NCBI GenBank assembly: GCA_001189345.1
Contig: LFKV01000016.1
Location: 35,918 to 99,917, forward strand
Direction of reading: 5' to 3'
Length of the DNA: 64,000 nucleotides
From: Candidatus Paraburkholderia kirkii
GTDB lineage: Bacteria > Pseudomonadota > Gammaproteobacteria > Burkholderiales > Burkholderiaceae
Below are positions 11,129 to 22,708 of this stretch, in pieces (positions within the stretch are counted from its first letter, which is position 1; each line of letters opens with the position of its first letter). The notes under the pieces are model-generated. The model had not been told where the DNA came from and did not search any database. It saw only the letters and a program-made list of their open reading frames with translations. The position numbers were made by a program, and so were the translations under genes.

Positions 11129-11745
11129 GACATCAACGCCACCCGCCTGTCGCTGCTGCTCAACGATTTGCGGCTGCCCGCCATCAAGCAGATCTGGTCC
11201 AGCTTTGCTGAGCGCTCCGACACGGAAGGATGGCCGGCAGCGCGCCTGCCGATGGCGCTGGCCGAACACGAGATCGCCGAGCGCGATCGACGCCGAATCG
11301 AACGTCACCTCAGGGACGCAAAGCTGCTGCCGGGCAAGACACTGGAGAACTTCAATTTCGACGCGGTGCCAATGGTGTCGCGCGCGCACGTCTCGGCGCT
11401 TTGCGCGGGCGACGGCTGGTTGCGTAACGGCACCAACCTGATTCTTCTAGGGCCTAGCGGAGGGGGCAAATCGTACCTGTCGTCGGCGATCGGACTGAGC
11501 CTGCTGGAGAAGGGCTGGAAGGTCTTCTTCGCTCGCACTACCGACCTCGTGCAACGGTTGCAGGTCGCGCGCCGCGAGCTCGCGCTGGAGTCCGCCGTCA
11601 ACCGGCTGGATCGCTTCGACCTGGTCATCCTGGACGATTTCGCATATGTCAGCAAGGATCAGGCAGAGACGTCGGTGCTGTTCGAGCTCATCAGCGCCAG
11701 GTATGAGCGCCGTTCCCTTTGCATAACGGCCAACCAGCCGTTTGG
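11117..11745 (+). pseudogene. istB: IS21-family helper ATPase IstB, 3' truncated
   Basis: AAA+ partner of IstA. The open frame begins RHGLDINATRLSLLLNDLRL and holds the Walker A motif GPSGGGKS and Walker B-like DLVILDDFAYV. No ATG is in frame at the expected start (a TGA lies at 11114-11116), so the start may be lost. The protein is cut after ITANQPFG at 11745, where another transposase element begins, removing about 45 C-terminal residues. Confidence 0.85.
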
Positions 11746-12116
11746 CGCGAGAGCGTGTTACGCGGCACCAGGCCGGCGGCTTCCAGCAGCAGGCGGATCT
11801 GGCGGATTGAGCGACGCGGGTTCTCACGTTTGGCCGCGAGCACCGCGACCTGCACCGGCTCGGGCAGCTTCGAGCGGCCAGTATCGGTACGGGGCGCATC
11901 GGACAGGCCAGCCAGTCCATTGCGGCGCCACGCGTAATACCACGTCTGCAGGGTCTTCTCGCTGATGTGGCGCCGGCGTGAACCGGAAATGGCGTATTCC
12001 TGCTGCGCGAGCTGCCGCACGATCTGCTGCAGTTCGCCGCGACTCAAGCGCTCGCGGCTGACCAGCGGGCCGAGCACCGACAGGCGGAACAGCGCCTTCG
12101 GATCGATATCGTTCAT
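11745..12116 (-). pseudogene. N-terminal fragment of an IS481/TnsB-like DDE transposase, copy 1
   Basis: Starts MNDIDPKALFRLSVLGPLVS and covers an N-terminal helix-turn-helix region (KTLQTWYYAWRRNGLAGLSD) up to RLLLEAAGLVPRNTLSR, then is cut at the istB junction. The catalytic DDE domain is missing. The stretch 11745-11852 matches 63893-64000 almost perfectly (one base differs in a C/G run), so two copies of this element exist in the window. A zinc-ribbon gene fragment lies just upstream. Confidence 0.75.
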
Positions 12117-12147
12117 GGAGGTCCCTGTCGAAGTGAAGGAACCACCA

Positions 12148-12318
12148 TCAAAGCGCTGATCGTCGGCGCTGCGATCCGCTGCACCCATAACAGCCGTGAC
12201 ACCACAGGCAGCCACTGCCGCAATGCGGACAGCGATCGGGCCGGTAAGAAGCGGGAGAGCACTCAATCGCGCGACGATGTTGTTCGAGGCAGAGAAAGGC
12301 AAATGCAATGCGATGCAT
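12148..12318 (-). pseudogene. DUF6431-like zinc-ribbon protein, N-terminal fragment
   Basis: Begins MHRIAFAFLCLEQHRRAIEC and includes RPDRCPHCGSGCLWCHGCY, the CPxCG...CxxC zinc-ribbon pattern of short proteins that accompany this transposase type in Burkholderia (from memory). The ribbon is followed by low-quality sequence and a stop; the rest is missing. It points in the same direction as the transposase fragment at 11745-12116 and was probably its operon partner. Confidence 0.5.
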
Positions 12319-12477
12319 GGCCCGTCTGTTCTTGATGTGTTTGTACGACGCCTGAGAAACATCGCACGATATCAGAGCAGCGCCGGCCATCCTGCTACCC
12401 CTCATGTCTCGCGCTGCGCGCGGTAATCGACAAAACATCGTCCTGGCTGACCGCGCGACAATCTCACCCCTCCCAGC

Positions 12478-12715
12478 TCATTCTGCGCGCGACGTAACAG
12501 TCGCGGCGGGCGCGGCCGCCGCCGTGCCCGATGCCGCCTGCGCCGGCAGCGTGAATTCCTGCTGCGTGTAGGTGGTGCCGACGGTCGGATAGGACGGGTA
12601 CGCGGGTACGCCGGATAGCCGTAAGGGGGTAGTAGCACCCGCCGAGAAGAAGCCCGGCAGCGAGCGCGACGGCGGCTGTGCAGGGTCCGAAATTGCTGCG
12701 GGCGGAAATCATGAT
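12478..12715 (-). pseudogene. Small lipoprotein, frameshifted
   Basis: Starts MISARSNFGPCTAAVALAAG with AAGGAG 8 bases upstream and a lipobox LLLGGC near residue 28. After GGCYYP the frame breaks within a run of C; PYGYPAYP is read in a second frame and YPTVGTTYTQQEFTLPAQAA in a third, ending VTSRAE at a TGA (12478-12480). Two single-base changes therefore destroy an about 78-residue surface lipoprotein. The family is not recognised beyond the lipoprotein signal. Confidence 0.65.
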
Positions 12716-12922
12716 GCTGCTCCTTGCGGTACGGCGTGCCGGACTCTTGGATCGGCGAAAAAAGAGCGGGGCCGTTAAGAAGCAGCTTACTCGGACGAGG
12801 GCGGACAGGCGTCGGACGGGATGTGACAAAGTATTACCGGAACGCTTTCCTGTAACAAACTTGAAACAACGTGCGGAAAACGCGGCGAAGCGCACGCGCT
12901 TTGCCGCTCATGGATGGTCTCG

Positions 12923-13134
12923 CTACTTGCCGACCTGATTGCCGATACGCCGCCGACCGCCGCGCCGCCGGGGGTGGACAATGCGCTGCCGCCGATCACG
13001 GCGCCGCCCGCCGCACCCACGCCCGCACCGATGGCGGTGTCCCGCTGACGCGTGGTCATGTCGCCGCACGCCGTCAATCCTCCCAGGAACGCAACGACCA
13101 TTGCAGCGGCGCCGATCTGTTTGATGTTTTTCAT
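12923..13134 (-). pseudogene. Glycine-zipper lipoprotein (OsmB/YMGG-like), frameshifted
   Basis: Starts MKNIKQIGAAAMVVAFLGGL with a lipobox LTAC near residue 23, then a glycine zipper TAIGAGVGAAGGAVIGGSAL typical of small outer-membrane lipoproteins. A one-base loss near 12950 shifts the expected GGAIGNQVGK ending into a long out-of-frame tail; the original end with GNQVGK is read in the next frame and stops at 12923. GGAGAG lies upstream of the ATG. Only the last ten residues are affected, so some function could remain. Confidence 0.65.
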
Positions 13135-13300
13135 GTCGACTCTCCAGTACGATGATGAGCTGAATCGGCTGGAATTCGGCGTTCGCCAACGGGGCCGCCA
13201 CTTTTTTTGCCGGTTCGTCCGTCTTTCAGCAGGAAAGGTGCCCGATTCGCCCGGGGACGACGCCGGCTCAGGCCGGCAAGGCGCAGCGCCCCATGCACAT

Positions 13301-13335
13301 AAAAAAAAGCCTGCCGCACGCGCAGTGCGACAGGC
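13301..13335 (-). terminator. Intrinsic terminator of thiC
   Basis: On the minus strand GCCTGTCGCAC and GTGCGGCAGGC form a long stem followed by eight T residues. It starts 23 bp beyond the thiC stop codon. Confidence 0.9.
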
Positions 13336-13357
13336 CGTCGTCGGCGGGAAAGCAGGA

Positions 13358-15445
<2,088 letters not shown>

Positions 15446-15469
15446 CTACATTCAAGCCGCCGGGCCCGA

Positions 15470-15596
15470 ACGCTTCCCTGCGCTGGCATTATCCAGATCA
15501 GGTTCAAAGGGTATTTCTCACCCACGCTGCACGAGGCGGCCAGTCCGGTGAAGCTGGACGGAACCGCGATGTGCAACGCAGGACCCCCGCGTTAGC
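15470..15596 (-). ncRNA. TPP riboswitch (THI element) upstream of thiC
   Basis: On the minus strand the 5' arm reads GCGGGGGTCCTGCG and the 3' part reads GAACCTGATCTGGATAATGC followed by CAGCGCAGGGAAGC, the conserved core of the thiamine pyrophosphate aptamer (the usual CTGAGA element is GTGAGA here). It ends about 170 bp before the thiC start. TPP binding is expected to repress thiC. Confidence 0.93.
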
Positions 15597-15605
15597 AGCT
15601 GCCAC

Positions 15606-15633
15606 ATTACACTGCGGCGTAGCGTCTTGGCAA
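15606..15633 (-). promoter_or_regulatory. Candidate promoter of thiC
   Basis: On the minus strand TTGCCA is followed after 16 bp by TGTAAT, ending just before the riboswitch aptamer begins. The position would start the transcript at the 5' arm of the aptamer. Confidence 0.6.
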
Positions 15634-16016
15634 CCATCCGCGAACTTCGCACGCGGTTTCGTCGATCGCGCGCAGCGCTTACTGCATAATGTCAAGCGCC
15701 GCGGTTTTCGGGGTTTTCCCGGACCGTGTTTGCCCGAGCCGCGCCGTCATCGCCTTGCGACGGACGCGGCGGACGTACCCGAAAGCGTCGCCGCCGTCGC
15801 ATGGCTCACCGTTCGCTCCGCACCGCGCGTCCGCACCTCAACCGTTTCGCCATGCCGTCCTGTTTCGTCCGTCCTGCCGCGCCCGTCCGGGGCGTCGCCG
15901 CTCACGACGCGTTGCCCGTCCCCGCTTTCATCGCCGATCCGGTTGCCCAACCCATTGCCGCTCGTCCGCCTTGCGCGGTGCCCGACGCGCATCGCACAGC
16001 TTTCGCGGAGTGAGGC
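15634..16016. other. Intergenic region between thiC leader and EamA-type gene
   Basis: About 380 bp of GC-rich sequence. Frames crossing it are Arg/Pro/Ser-rich and not protein-like. I see only the GGAG ribosome-binding site of the next gene at its right end. Confidence 0.4.
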
Positions 16017-16947
16017 ATGGCCGATCTTCCGCCGAAGCTGTTGCCCCAGGTGGCGCCGCCGCGCCTGCCGTTCAGCCTGCCCGACCGTTGCCGCGCACGC
16101 ACCGGGGCCAGGTCGCGCTCGCGGTCGTCTATCTCGTCTGGGGCTCCACCTATCTCGCCGTGCATCTGTGCCTGGCGTCGTTTCCGCCGCTGCTCTTGTC
16201 CGGCTTGCGCAATCTGCTTGCGGGCATCGAGCTTTTCGTCTTCGCGGCGCGCAGAAAGCCGGTCTGGCCGACGATGACCGAAGTGCGCAACGCCGCGCTG
16301 GTCGGCACGCTGCTGGTCGGCCTGTCGAGTGGGATGCTCGCCTACGGCATGCGCACGGTCGAGACCGGCACCGCCGCGGTGATGGTCGCGACCGTCCCGC
16401 TCTTCGCGACGGTCATCGCCGCGCTCACGGGCCGGCGCATTGCGAAGGGCGAGTGGGTGGCGGTCGGGCTCGGTCTGCTGGGCATCGTGCTGCTGAATCA
16501 CGGCGATCCGGGCGCCGGCTCGACCGCGGGCAGCCTCGCGATTCTCTGCGGCGCGGTTTTCTGGGCAGGCGGCTCGCATCTGGCAAGCCGCCTCAGGCTG
16601 CCGTCCGATTTCTTCGTCTCGACGGCGCTGCAGATCGGTCTCGGCGGTTCGATCGCGACGGTCTTCGCCCTGATTTCGGGCGAGCGCCTCGGTCACGTCG
16701 GCTTCGTGCCGGGCACGTCGTTCGTCTATCTGAGCTGATCGGCACGATGGCCGCCTACGTCGCCTACGGCTTCCTGATCCGCCACACGAGCCCAATCATC
16801 GCGAGCAGCTGCATGTACGTGAATCCCGTCGTCGCTGTGATGCTCGGCGAGATCATCACGCGCTGGACCGTCGTCGCGACGGTCGTGATCCTGCTTTCCG
16901 TCGGGCTTTCCTTCTGGTTCGACTATCGGCGGCGCGGGCTCGTGTGA
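16017..16947 (+). pseudogene. EamA-family (DMT) transporter, two frameshifts
   Basis: Inner-membrane drug/metabolite transporter with ten predicted helices. ATG at 16017 (MADLPPKLLPQV) follows GGAG by 6 bases. The frame shifts near 16095 into RGQVALAVVYLVWGSTYLAV, the first helix with the typical WGSTY motif, and runs through both EamA halves until a second shift near 16735 (TSFVYL|LIGTMAAYVAYGFLI). The last part, with SSCMYVNPVVAVMLGEII, ends at 16947. Substrate unknown. The helices are otherwise well preserved, so decay is recent. Confidence 0.8.
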
Positions 16948-17013
16948 TGCCGTCATGAAACCCGACGCCCGGCGGAACACGTCGGCCGGACGGCGCTTGC
17001 GCGGCGAACGCGC

Positions 17014-17043
17014 AAAAAAATCCCGCCGCGCGAAGCGGCGGGA
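17014..17043 (-). terminator. Intrinsic terminator downstream of entericidin gene
   Basis: TCCCGCCGC TTCGCG GCGGCGGGA-type stem on the minus strand followed by seven T residues, 78 bp past the entericidin stop. It also lies past the end of the convergent EamA gene. Confidence 0.8.
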
Positions 17044-17120
17044 AGACAGGCACCCCATCGACGCGACGGAACGCCCGGGCATCGGGCGCGCGGCACCGCT
17101 GCCGCGCGCGTCGCCCGTTG

Positions 17121-17255
17121 TTACTTGTGCTCCTCGGCGGAGTTCGAAATGGCCTGACCGCCCTTCGAGATATCCTGGCCCGCTCCCGAGATGGTGTTGC
17201 AGCCTGCGAGAGCCGCCGTGCCGGCGATCAGCAGCAAAGCGATGAGTCGAGTCAT
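17121..17255 (-). CDS. Entericidin A/B-family lipoprotein
   Basis: A 44-residue lipoprotein: MTRLIALLLIAGTAALAGCN with lipobox LAGC, then TISGAGQDISKGGQAISNSA, the amphipathic entericidin pattern. Entericidins are small envelope lipoproteins, in E. coli a toxin/antidote pair; here only one is present. AAGGGGGG lies 7 bases upstream of the ATG. Intact. Confidence 0.88.
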   Translation of the reverse strand: MTRLIALLLIAGTAALAGCNTISGAGQDISKGGQAISNSAEEHK

Positions 17256-17436
17256 TTTGTATCCCCCCTTGGGTTGAAATGCGTGACAGGAAGCCGGTTC
17301 GCGCATCGTGTCCGGTCGAAGGACGCCTTTCCGGCATCCAGCCTGACCCCAATCATAAAAAAGCCGGTTCGTGCAGGCTGTAGGCACGCGCGCGATTTTC
17401 CTGTCGGCGCGTTCCGCATTTCGCGTCGGAATCGTC

Positions 17437-18893
17437 CTACGCGAGCGGACTTGCAATCGGCGTCGCGATGGGTCCGAAGATCATCGCATCGGCGCTGCGC
17501 TCGCGCGGCATCGACACGCTGATGATCGTGCCGTGCGGCGCCGCGCGCTCGATCTCGAAGCGCCCGCCGCGCGCCGACACGCACTGGCGCATGCCGACGA
17601 GGCCGTGCGTCTGGGTGCGCTTCAGGTCCTGCGGCCGGATGCCGACACCGTCGTCGCCGATGACGAGCGACACGCTTTCGTCATCGAGCGCGAGCGCCAC
17701 GCGGATGCGGTTCGCGCGCGTACTTCGCCGCGTTCGTGAGCGTTTCCTGCGCGAGCCGAAAGAGCGCGATCTCGACCGCCTCGCCGAGCTTCACGTCCTC
17801 GCCGGGCAGATCGAAGGCGCCGCTCTAGCCGTTGCGCTGCGCGGCTTCGTCGGCGAGCGAGCGCAGCGCCGTCACCAGACCGAAGTTGGCGAGCACGGTC
17901 GGGCGCATGTCCTCGATGATGCGGCGCTTGAGCGCGATGCCCTGATCGAGATTGCCGAGAGCGCGCGCTTTTCGGCCATCGCGGGCTCGGTGTCCTTGAG
18001 CTTGCCGCGCACCCATGCGACGTCCATCTTGCTTGCGGTGAGGATCGAGCCGAGCTCGTCGTGCAGCTCGCGCGCGAGCTCCGTCTCCTCGTTTTCGCTG
18101 ACGGATTGCAGATGCCAGGCGAGCGCTTCCAGCTGGCGCGTGCGCGCGAACACGAGCTGATCGAGCTCTTCCTGCTGCGTGATGAGCGCCTTCTGCACGC
18201 GCGCCTGCTTGTCGAGCTGAATGCCGAGATTGCGGAACAGCAGCAGGAACAACGCGATGTTGAGCGCGTACAGCGCGGCCACGCAGAGTGTCGAGATGCG
18301 CTGGTCGGCGCGGCTCGCGTCGAGCGTGTGCTGCGCGCGCTGTTCCTCGTTCAGGCGCAGGAGCGACAGCGCGGCATCGAGCGTCGCGCTCGCGTCCGGC
18401 GGCATCGGCGGACGGGTCTTTCCGGAGATCGGCGAGGCGCGCCGTGCCCTGGGAGATTTCATCGTCGGCGGCGGCGCGGATCTGCGCGAAGCTCGCGAGC
18501 GCCGTGTCGTTGCCGATGCGCCGGTAGTAGGCGTCGAGCGACGCGAGCGTGCGCCGCACGCGCGCGGACGTCTGCTCAAAATGCGTCCGGTACGCGCTGT
18601 CCGGCTGCAGCGCGAAGCCGCGTTCGTCGGCGGTGAGCGTCGCGAAATCTGCGGCGAGCGCCGACAGCTGCGTGGTCGCGCCCTTGGCGTCGAGCGCGGT
18701 TTCGTATTCCGCGGCGATACGCATGCGCCCCTATTCCAGGATCACGAGTCCCCCCCACGGTGATGACGATGGCAACCGTCATCGTGACCGCCCAGCTGTA
18801 GCGGCGCATCCATTCGTTCAGGCGCGCGGTGCGTGGCTCATGGCGTGGGTCGAAGCCGGATTGGAAGCGTGTGTCGGTGGATTCCCACAGCAA
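17437..18893 (-). pseudogene. NarX/DegS-type sensor histidine kinase with CHASE3-like domain, multiply frameshifted
   Basis: Membrane sensor kinase expected to partner a NarL-type regulator. Pieces in order: an N-terminal membrane segment (RRYSWAVTMTVAIVITVGG); a CHASE3-like periplasmic domain (ADFATLTADERGFALQPDSA); a second membrane segment (LCVAALYALNIALFLLLF); the HisKA_3 box ETELARELHDELGSIL with the phospho-His; and an ATPase domain with DDGVGIRPQD and GLVGMRQ. They lie in at least three frames with breaks near 18720, 18415, 17950 and 17820 (a TAG after AAQRNG). Clearly dead. The regulator at 20314 is also broken. Confidence 0.8.
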
Positions 18894-18966
18894 AAAAGGA
18901 GCCAGCCCTAATGCGCCGCGCGAAAGTCGTGGCTAGCATAATGGGTCATTCATACGGGGAACGATC

Positions 18967-19128
18967 ATGCTGAAGTGGGCGTTGTTTTTCGCGATCGTGG
19001 CCGTGCTGGGCTTCACGGGCGTCGCCGCCGGCGCCGCCATCGCCAAGTTCCTGTTCGTGCTGTTCCTGATTCTCTGCGTCGTGTTCCTCGTGCTGGGGTT
19101 CGTCCTCACGAAAAAGGCCATCGACTAG
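18967..19128 (+). CDS. DUF1328 (YtjA-family) small membrane protein
   Basis: A 53-residue protein with two predicted membrane helices: [20 protein letters not shown] and [20 protein letters not shown], the DUF1328 pattern. Function of the family is unknown; related genes are often stress-associated. Intact, with GGGGAACG upstream of the ATG. A second, broken paralogue follows at 19239. Confidence 0.85.
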   Translation: MLKWALFFAIVAVLGFTGVAAGAAIAKFLFVLFLILCVVFLVLGFVLTKKAID

Positions 19129-19238
19129 CGCCGGTCCCGCGCGCCTGCTTCCGGCTGTCGCCATGTCCCGGCGGCAGCCGGAAGGTCGGGGATTCCGGTA
19201 CCGCCGAGGCCGGTTCATACTACCATGAAGGAGGTTCC

Positions 19239-19417
19239 ATGCTTCACTACGCTGCAGTCTTCTTCGTCATCGCCATCATCACGGCCGTGTTCGGCTTCAC
19301 CGGCATCGCGGCCGGCGCGGCGGAAATCGCGAAGATTTTTTTTATATTTTTCTCGTCGTGTTCGTGGTCACGCTGCTGCTCGGCGTATTCCGAACGCTCG
19401 GCGTATTCCGAACGTGA
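19239..19417 (+). pseudogene. DUF1328 paralogue, frameshifted and carrying an 18-bp tandem duplication
   Basis: Starts [20 protein letters not shown] behind GAAGGAGG. In the run of T at about 19337-19353 one base is missing, so the second helix is read out of frame; in the restored frame it is [20 protein letters not shown] and ends at TGA 19415-19417. The final codons are duplicated (CTCGGCGTATTCCGAACG twice). Two independent lesions in a gene of about 55 codons. Confidence 0.75.
19379..19414. repeat. 18-bp tandem duplication
   Basis: CTCGGCGTATTCCGAACG occurs twice, head to tail and without mismatch, at the 3' end of the broken DUF1328 gene. The length is a multiple of three, so by itself it would add LGVFRT. 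Confidence 0.9.
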
Positions 19418-19631
19418 CGCCGCACCCCGCGAAAGGCGTGCGCCATCGGGCTGCGCGCGGGCCTTGCGTCCGTCGCGTGGCTTGTTTCGAGGATCAGGCA
19501 TGGCGCATGCATCGGAGTTTCCGATTGGATAGCAGGGCGCTATGCAAATCGCGCGCGACCGGGACGCCCCCGACCGTGCGCGGACCTGCTCCAGCGACCG
19601 TCATCTGAACAATTTCACAGGAGCGAATCAA

Positions 19632-20207
19632 ATGTCCAAATCGTCTGCTGTAAAAGCCGCGCCAGGCCATGCCGGAGACTCCTTCGTCATCGACGTCGAA
19701 AAGATTCGCGCCGACGCGCGGCAGCACATGGACGAAGGCCCGGTGACGCCGAGCTATGGCGCCGACCGTGAGACCGTGCTCAAGCTGCTCAACGACTCGC
19801 TCGCCACGGAGATTGTCTGCACGCTGCGCTACAAGCGTCACTATTTCATGGCGAAGGGCATTCACTCGGAAGCCGTCGCGCAGGAGTTCCTGCAGCACGC
19901 GAACGAGGAGCAGCAGCACGCCGATACGCTCGCCGAACGCATCGTGCAGCTCGGCGGCGCGCCGAACTTCGCGCCCGACGGCCTTTCGTCGTGCTCGCAC
20001 TCGGAGTACAGCGAAGGCAAGGATCTGATCGACATGATCCGCGAGAACCTGATCGCGGAGCGCATCGCGATCGACACTTATCGCGAGATCATCCGCTATC
20101 TCGGCGACAAGGACGTCACGACGCGGCGTATCTTCGAGGAGATTTTGGCCGTCGAGGAAGAGCACGCGGACGACATGGCCGATCTGCTGCAAGGCCGCAA
20201 CGGCTGA
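19632..20207 (+). CDS. Ferritin-like (bacterioferritin/DPS-type) protein
   Basis: A 191-residue four-helix ferritin-like protein. Ferroxidase-type residues are seen in SLATEIVCTLRYKRHYFM, FLQHANEEQQHADTLAERI (ExxH), LIAERIAIDTYREII and ILAVEEEHADDMADLL (ExxH). Such proteins oxidise and store iron and protect DNA from peroxide in the cytoplasm. The start MSKSSAVKAAPGHAG follows CAGGAGCGAATCAA. It is intact between a dead kinase and a dead regulator, suggesting retained importance for iron or oxidative stress. Confidence 0.88.
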   Translation: MSKSSAVKAAPGHAGDSFVIDVEKIRADARQHMDEGPVTPSYGADRETVLKLLNDSLATEIVCTLRYKRHYFMAKGIHSEAVAQEFLQHANEEQQHADTLAERIVQLGGAPNFAPDGLSSCSHSEYSEGKDLIDMIRENLIAERIAIDTYREIIRYLGDKDVTTRRIFEEILAVEEEHADDMADLLQGRNG

Positions 20208-20313
20208 TGGCGACGGCGCGATGCGCGACGGACTCGCCGCGCGTCGCGCTGACGGCTCACGTAAGATGACCGTTCAACTACTACAAGAACGTCCGGCAGC
20301 GCGGACGGCGCGA

Positions 20314-20951
20314 ATGATTTGAGTCCTGATAGCCGACAACCATGCGATCGTGCGCAGCGGGTTCCGGCAGTTCGTCGCGGACGAGCCCGACATGGAAGTG
20401 GTCGCCGAAGCCGCAACCGGCGACGAAGCCATCGCGCTCGTGCGCGAGCAGGCATTTGGCGTGGTGTTGCTGGACATCGCGATGCTGGACAAGAACAGCG
20501 TGGACACCTTGCGGGTCATCAAGCAGATCCGGCCGGAGCAGGGCGTGCTGATGCTTTCGGGCTTTCCGGAGAGCCAGTACGCGATCAATCTGCTGAAGGC
20601 GGGCGCGAACGGCTATCTGAACAAGGACGCCGCCGCCGCCGCCGATGAGATCGTGCGCGCGATCCGCACGGTGGCGCGGGGGGCATCGCTATCTTTCCGA
20701 GTTCATCGCGGACGCGCTCGCCGACAAGCTCGACAAGCCCGCCGCGAAGCGGCCTCACGAGTTGCTGTCGGAGCGCGAGTTCCAGATCTTCTGCAAGATC
20801 GCGGGCGGGCGGATTCCCACGGAAATCGCGCAGGAGCTGCATCTGTCGGTGAAGACGGTGAGCACGTATCGCGCGCGTGCTGGAGAAAATGCGGCTCTCC
20901 AACAACGCCGATCTCACGTATTACGCGATCAAGAACGGCCTAATCGAATAG
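20314..20951 (+). pseudogene. NarL/LuxR-family response regulator, nonsense and frameshifts
   Basis: The second codon pair reads ATG ATT TGA GTC CTG ATA GCC GAC; relatives have Arg (CGA) at the TGA (20320-20322). The receiver domain follows (IADNHAIVRSGFRQF, with Asn replacing the second acidic residue; phospho-Asp in VVLLDIAM; Lys in LNKDAAA). A frameshift near 20685 precedes the HTH domain (ELLSEREFQIFCKIAGGRIP, IAQELHLSVKTVSTYRA) and another near 20875 precedes EKMRLSNNADLTYYAI. Three lesions. Likely partner of the dead kinase at 17437-18893. Confidence 0.85.
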
Positions 20952-21009
20952 CGGCGCGGCGTTCGGAATTCGCGCGCCGCGCCTGGCTTATAGGCGGAGG
21001 ACGCCCGAC

Positions 21010-21467
21010 GTGGGCAATCACATCATCACCGACGACCGGGCACGGCAACCGACGCCGCATGGCGCGCCGCTCGCGGTGCTGCTGATCGAGGATTCGCCGC
21101 TGATTCGCCGCTGATTCGCCGCAGCCTCACCGAGGCGATCGAGGCGCTCGGCCCCTGGCGCGTGGCCGCCTGCGCCGATGCGCCCGACGATGCCATCGCG
21201 CTGCTGTCGTCGCGGCCTTTCGACGCGGTGATCGTCGATCTGCAGCTGAAGCGCGGCTCGGGCGTCGGGGTGCTCGCGTGGCTCCGGGAGCGCGGCGCGG
21301 AAGCGTCTCGCCGCGCGTTCGTCGCGGTGCTCACCAATCATGCGCTGCCCGCGTATCGCGAACGCTGCCTGCAATACGGCGTGCATCACTTCTTCGACAA
21401 GTCGCTCGAATTCGACCGCGTGCTCGAGGCGCTGCACGACTACGCGCGCGAGCGCATTTGTCGCTGA
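21010..21467 (+). pseudogene. Response-regulator receiver-domain protein, broken by an 11-bp tandem duplication
   Basis: GTG start at 21010 (GGAGG upstream) gives GNHIITDDRARQPTPHGAPL followed by AVLLIEDSPLIRR, the receiver start. An extra copy of GATTCGCCGCT then shifts frame into a stop. The original frame continues as SLTEAIEALGPWRVAACADA, with phospho-acceptor Asp in FDAVIVDLQLKRG and VAVLTNHALPAYRERC. No output domain follows, so it was a stand-alone receiver. One lesion only; removing the 11 bp restores the full frame. Confidence 0.85.
21091..21122. repeat. Tandem array of GATTCGCCGCT (11 bp, 2.9 copies)
   Basis: Units at 21091-21101, 21102-21112 and 21113-21122 (last one short by a base). 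The coding context shows that one unit is extra, since its removal restores EDSPLIRRSLTE. Confidence 0.9.
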
Positions 21468-21482
21468 ATTTCCCGTTCCGGC

Positions 21483-22632
21483 CTACGCGCGCGGGTTTGC
21501 CGCCGCGCGGCGCTTGCGGCTGCGCCAATGACTGAAGCCGGCCAGCGCCGAACCCAGCGCCCCGCCGATGAAGTACGCCACCATGTAGACGGTGTTCACG
21601 CGGCTGCGCGCTTCGGGCCTGAGCGCGTAGATGCGCGACTGGTTCGAGATCTGCGCGGCCTGCACGCCGACGTCGAGCACGATCACACCGACGATCAGCC
21701 CGACGATGCTCCTCGCCGAAAACGCGAATATGACGAATGACAGCGCGGTGAGCCCGATGCACAGCGAGATGACGGCGCGCGGGCCGCGCCTGTCGGCGGA
21801 TTTGCCCGCGAGCGTCGCAGCGAGCGCGCCGGCCGCGCCGACGATGCCGAACAGCCCCGCCGCCTGCGGCCCCAGGTGGAACGGCTCGCCCGCAAGCAGC
21901 AGCGTGAGCACCGACCAGAAGATGCTGAATGCGGCGAAGAGCGAGCTGCCGGTGAGCGTGGCCTCGCGCAGGGCGGGGCTTTCCAGGGTGAGATGCCACA
22001 TCGACCCGAGCAGCTTGCCATAGGAGAGCGTCGAGGTCGGGCGGCTTTTCGGCAGCCGCGCGACGACGATCGCCGCGAGCGCGACGGTCGCGATCACCGA
22101 CGCGCCGAATACCGCGCGCCAGCCGAAATAATTGCGCGACGAAGCCGGACACCGTGCGCGCGAGCAGGAGGCCGCTCATTACCGTGCCGACGGCATAGCC
22201 GCGCTCGGCGGCGGGCGCGAGTTCGGCGGAGAACGGCACGGCCTGCTGGGCGATCGTCGACACGACGCCGATCGTGAGGCTCGCCGCGATCAGTACCGCG
22301 AGCGTCGGCGCCGTGCACGCGACCACGAGCGATACGCCGAGCGCCGCCAGTTGCAGCAGGATCAGGAGACGCCGGTCGAAGCGGTCGCCGAGTGGCGTGA
22401 GCACGAGCATGCCGAGCGCGTAGCCGAGCTGGGTCGACGCCGGCACGGCGCCGATCAGCCAGGCGCTTTCGGGGAACGCCGTACGGAAGTCGCCGAGCAG
22501 CGGCTGGTTGAGGTAGATGTTCGCGACCGACATGCCCGCGATCGTCGCGAGCAGCCAGAGCGTGGCGCGCGAGTAGTGCGGATGGCGTTCCGGCGCGTCG
22601 AGAGGTTGGGGCGGTTGTGAAGAAGTGGGCAT
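21483..22632 (-). pseudogene. Major facilitator superfamily transporter, one frameshift
   Basis: Begins MPTSSQPPQPLDAPERHPHY, then the MFS helices (LLATIAGMSVANIYLNQPLL; TPLGDRFDRRLLILLQLAAL with the loop motif GDRFDRR). The frame breaks near 22128 after RTVSGFVAQ, where NYFGWRAVFGASVIATVALA should follow; the second half is intact to SHWRSRKRRAAANPRA at 21483. One lesion in a roughly 380-codon gene. Resembles YbjJ/YgaY-like efflux carriers; substrate unknown. Confidence 0.82.
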
Positions 22633-22708
22633 GGTCGGTTCGGACGGTAGGACGATTGGCTGCCAGCCGCCGATCATACTGAAGACGCGCGAATGCCGCA
22701 GAGCGCGA

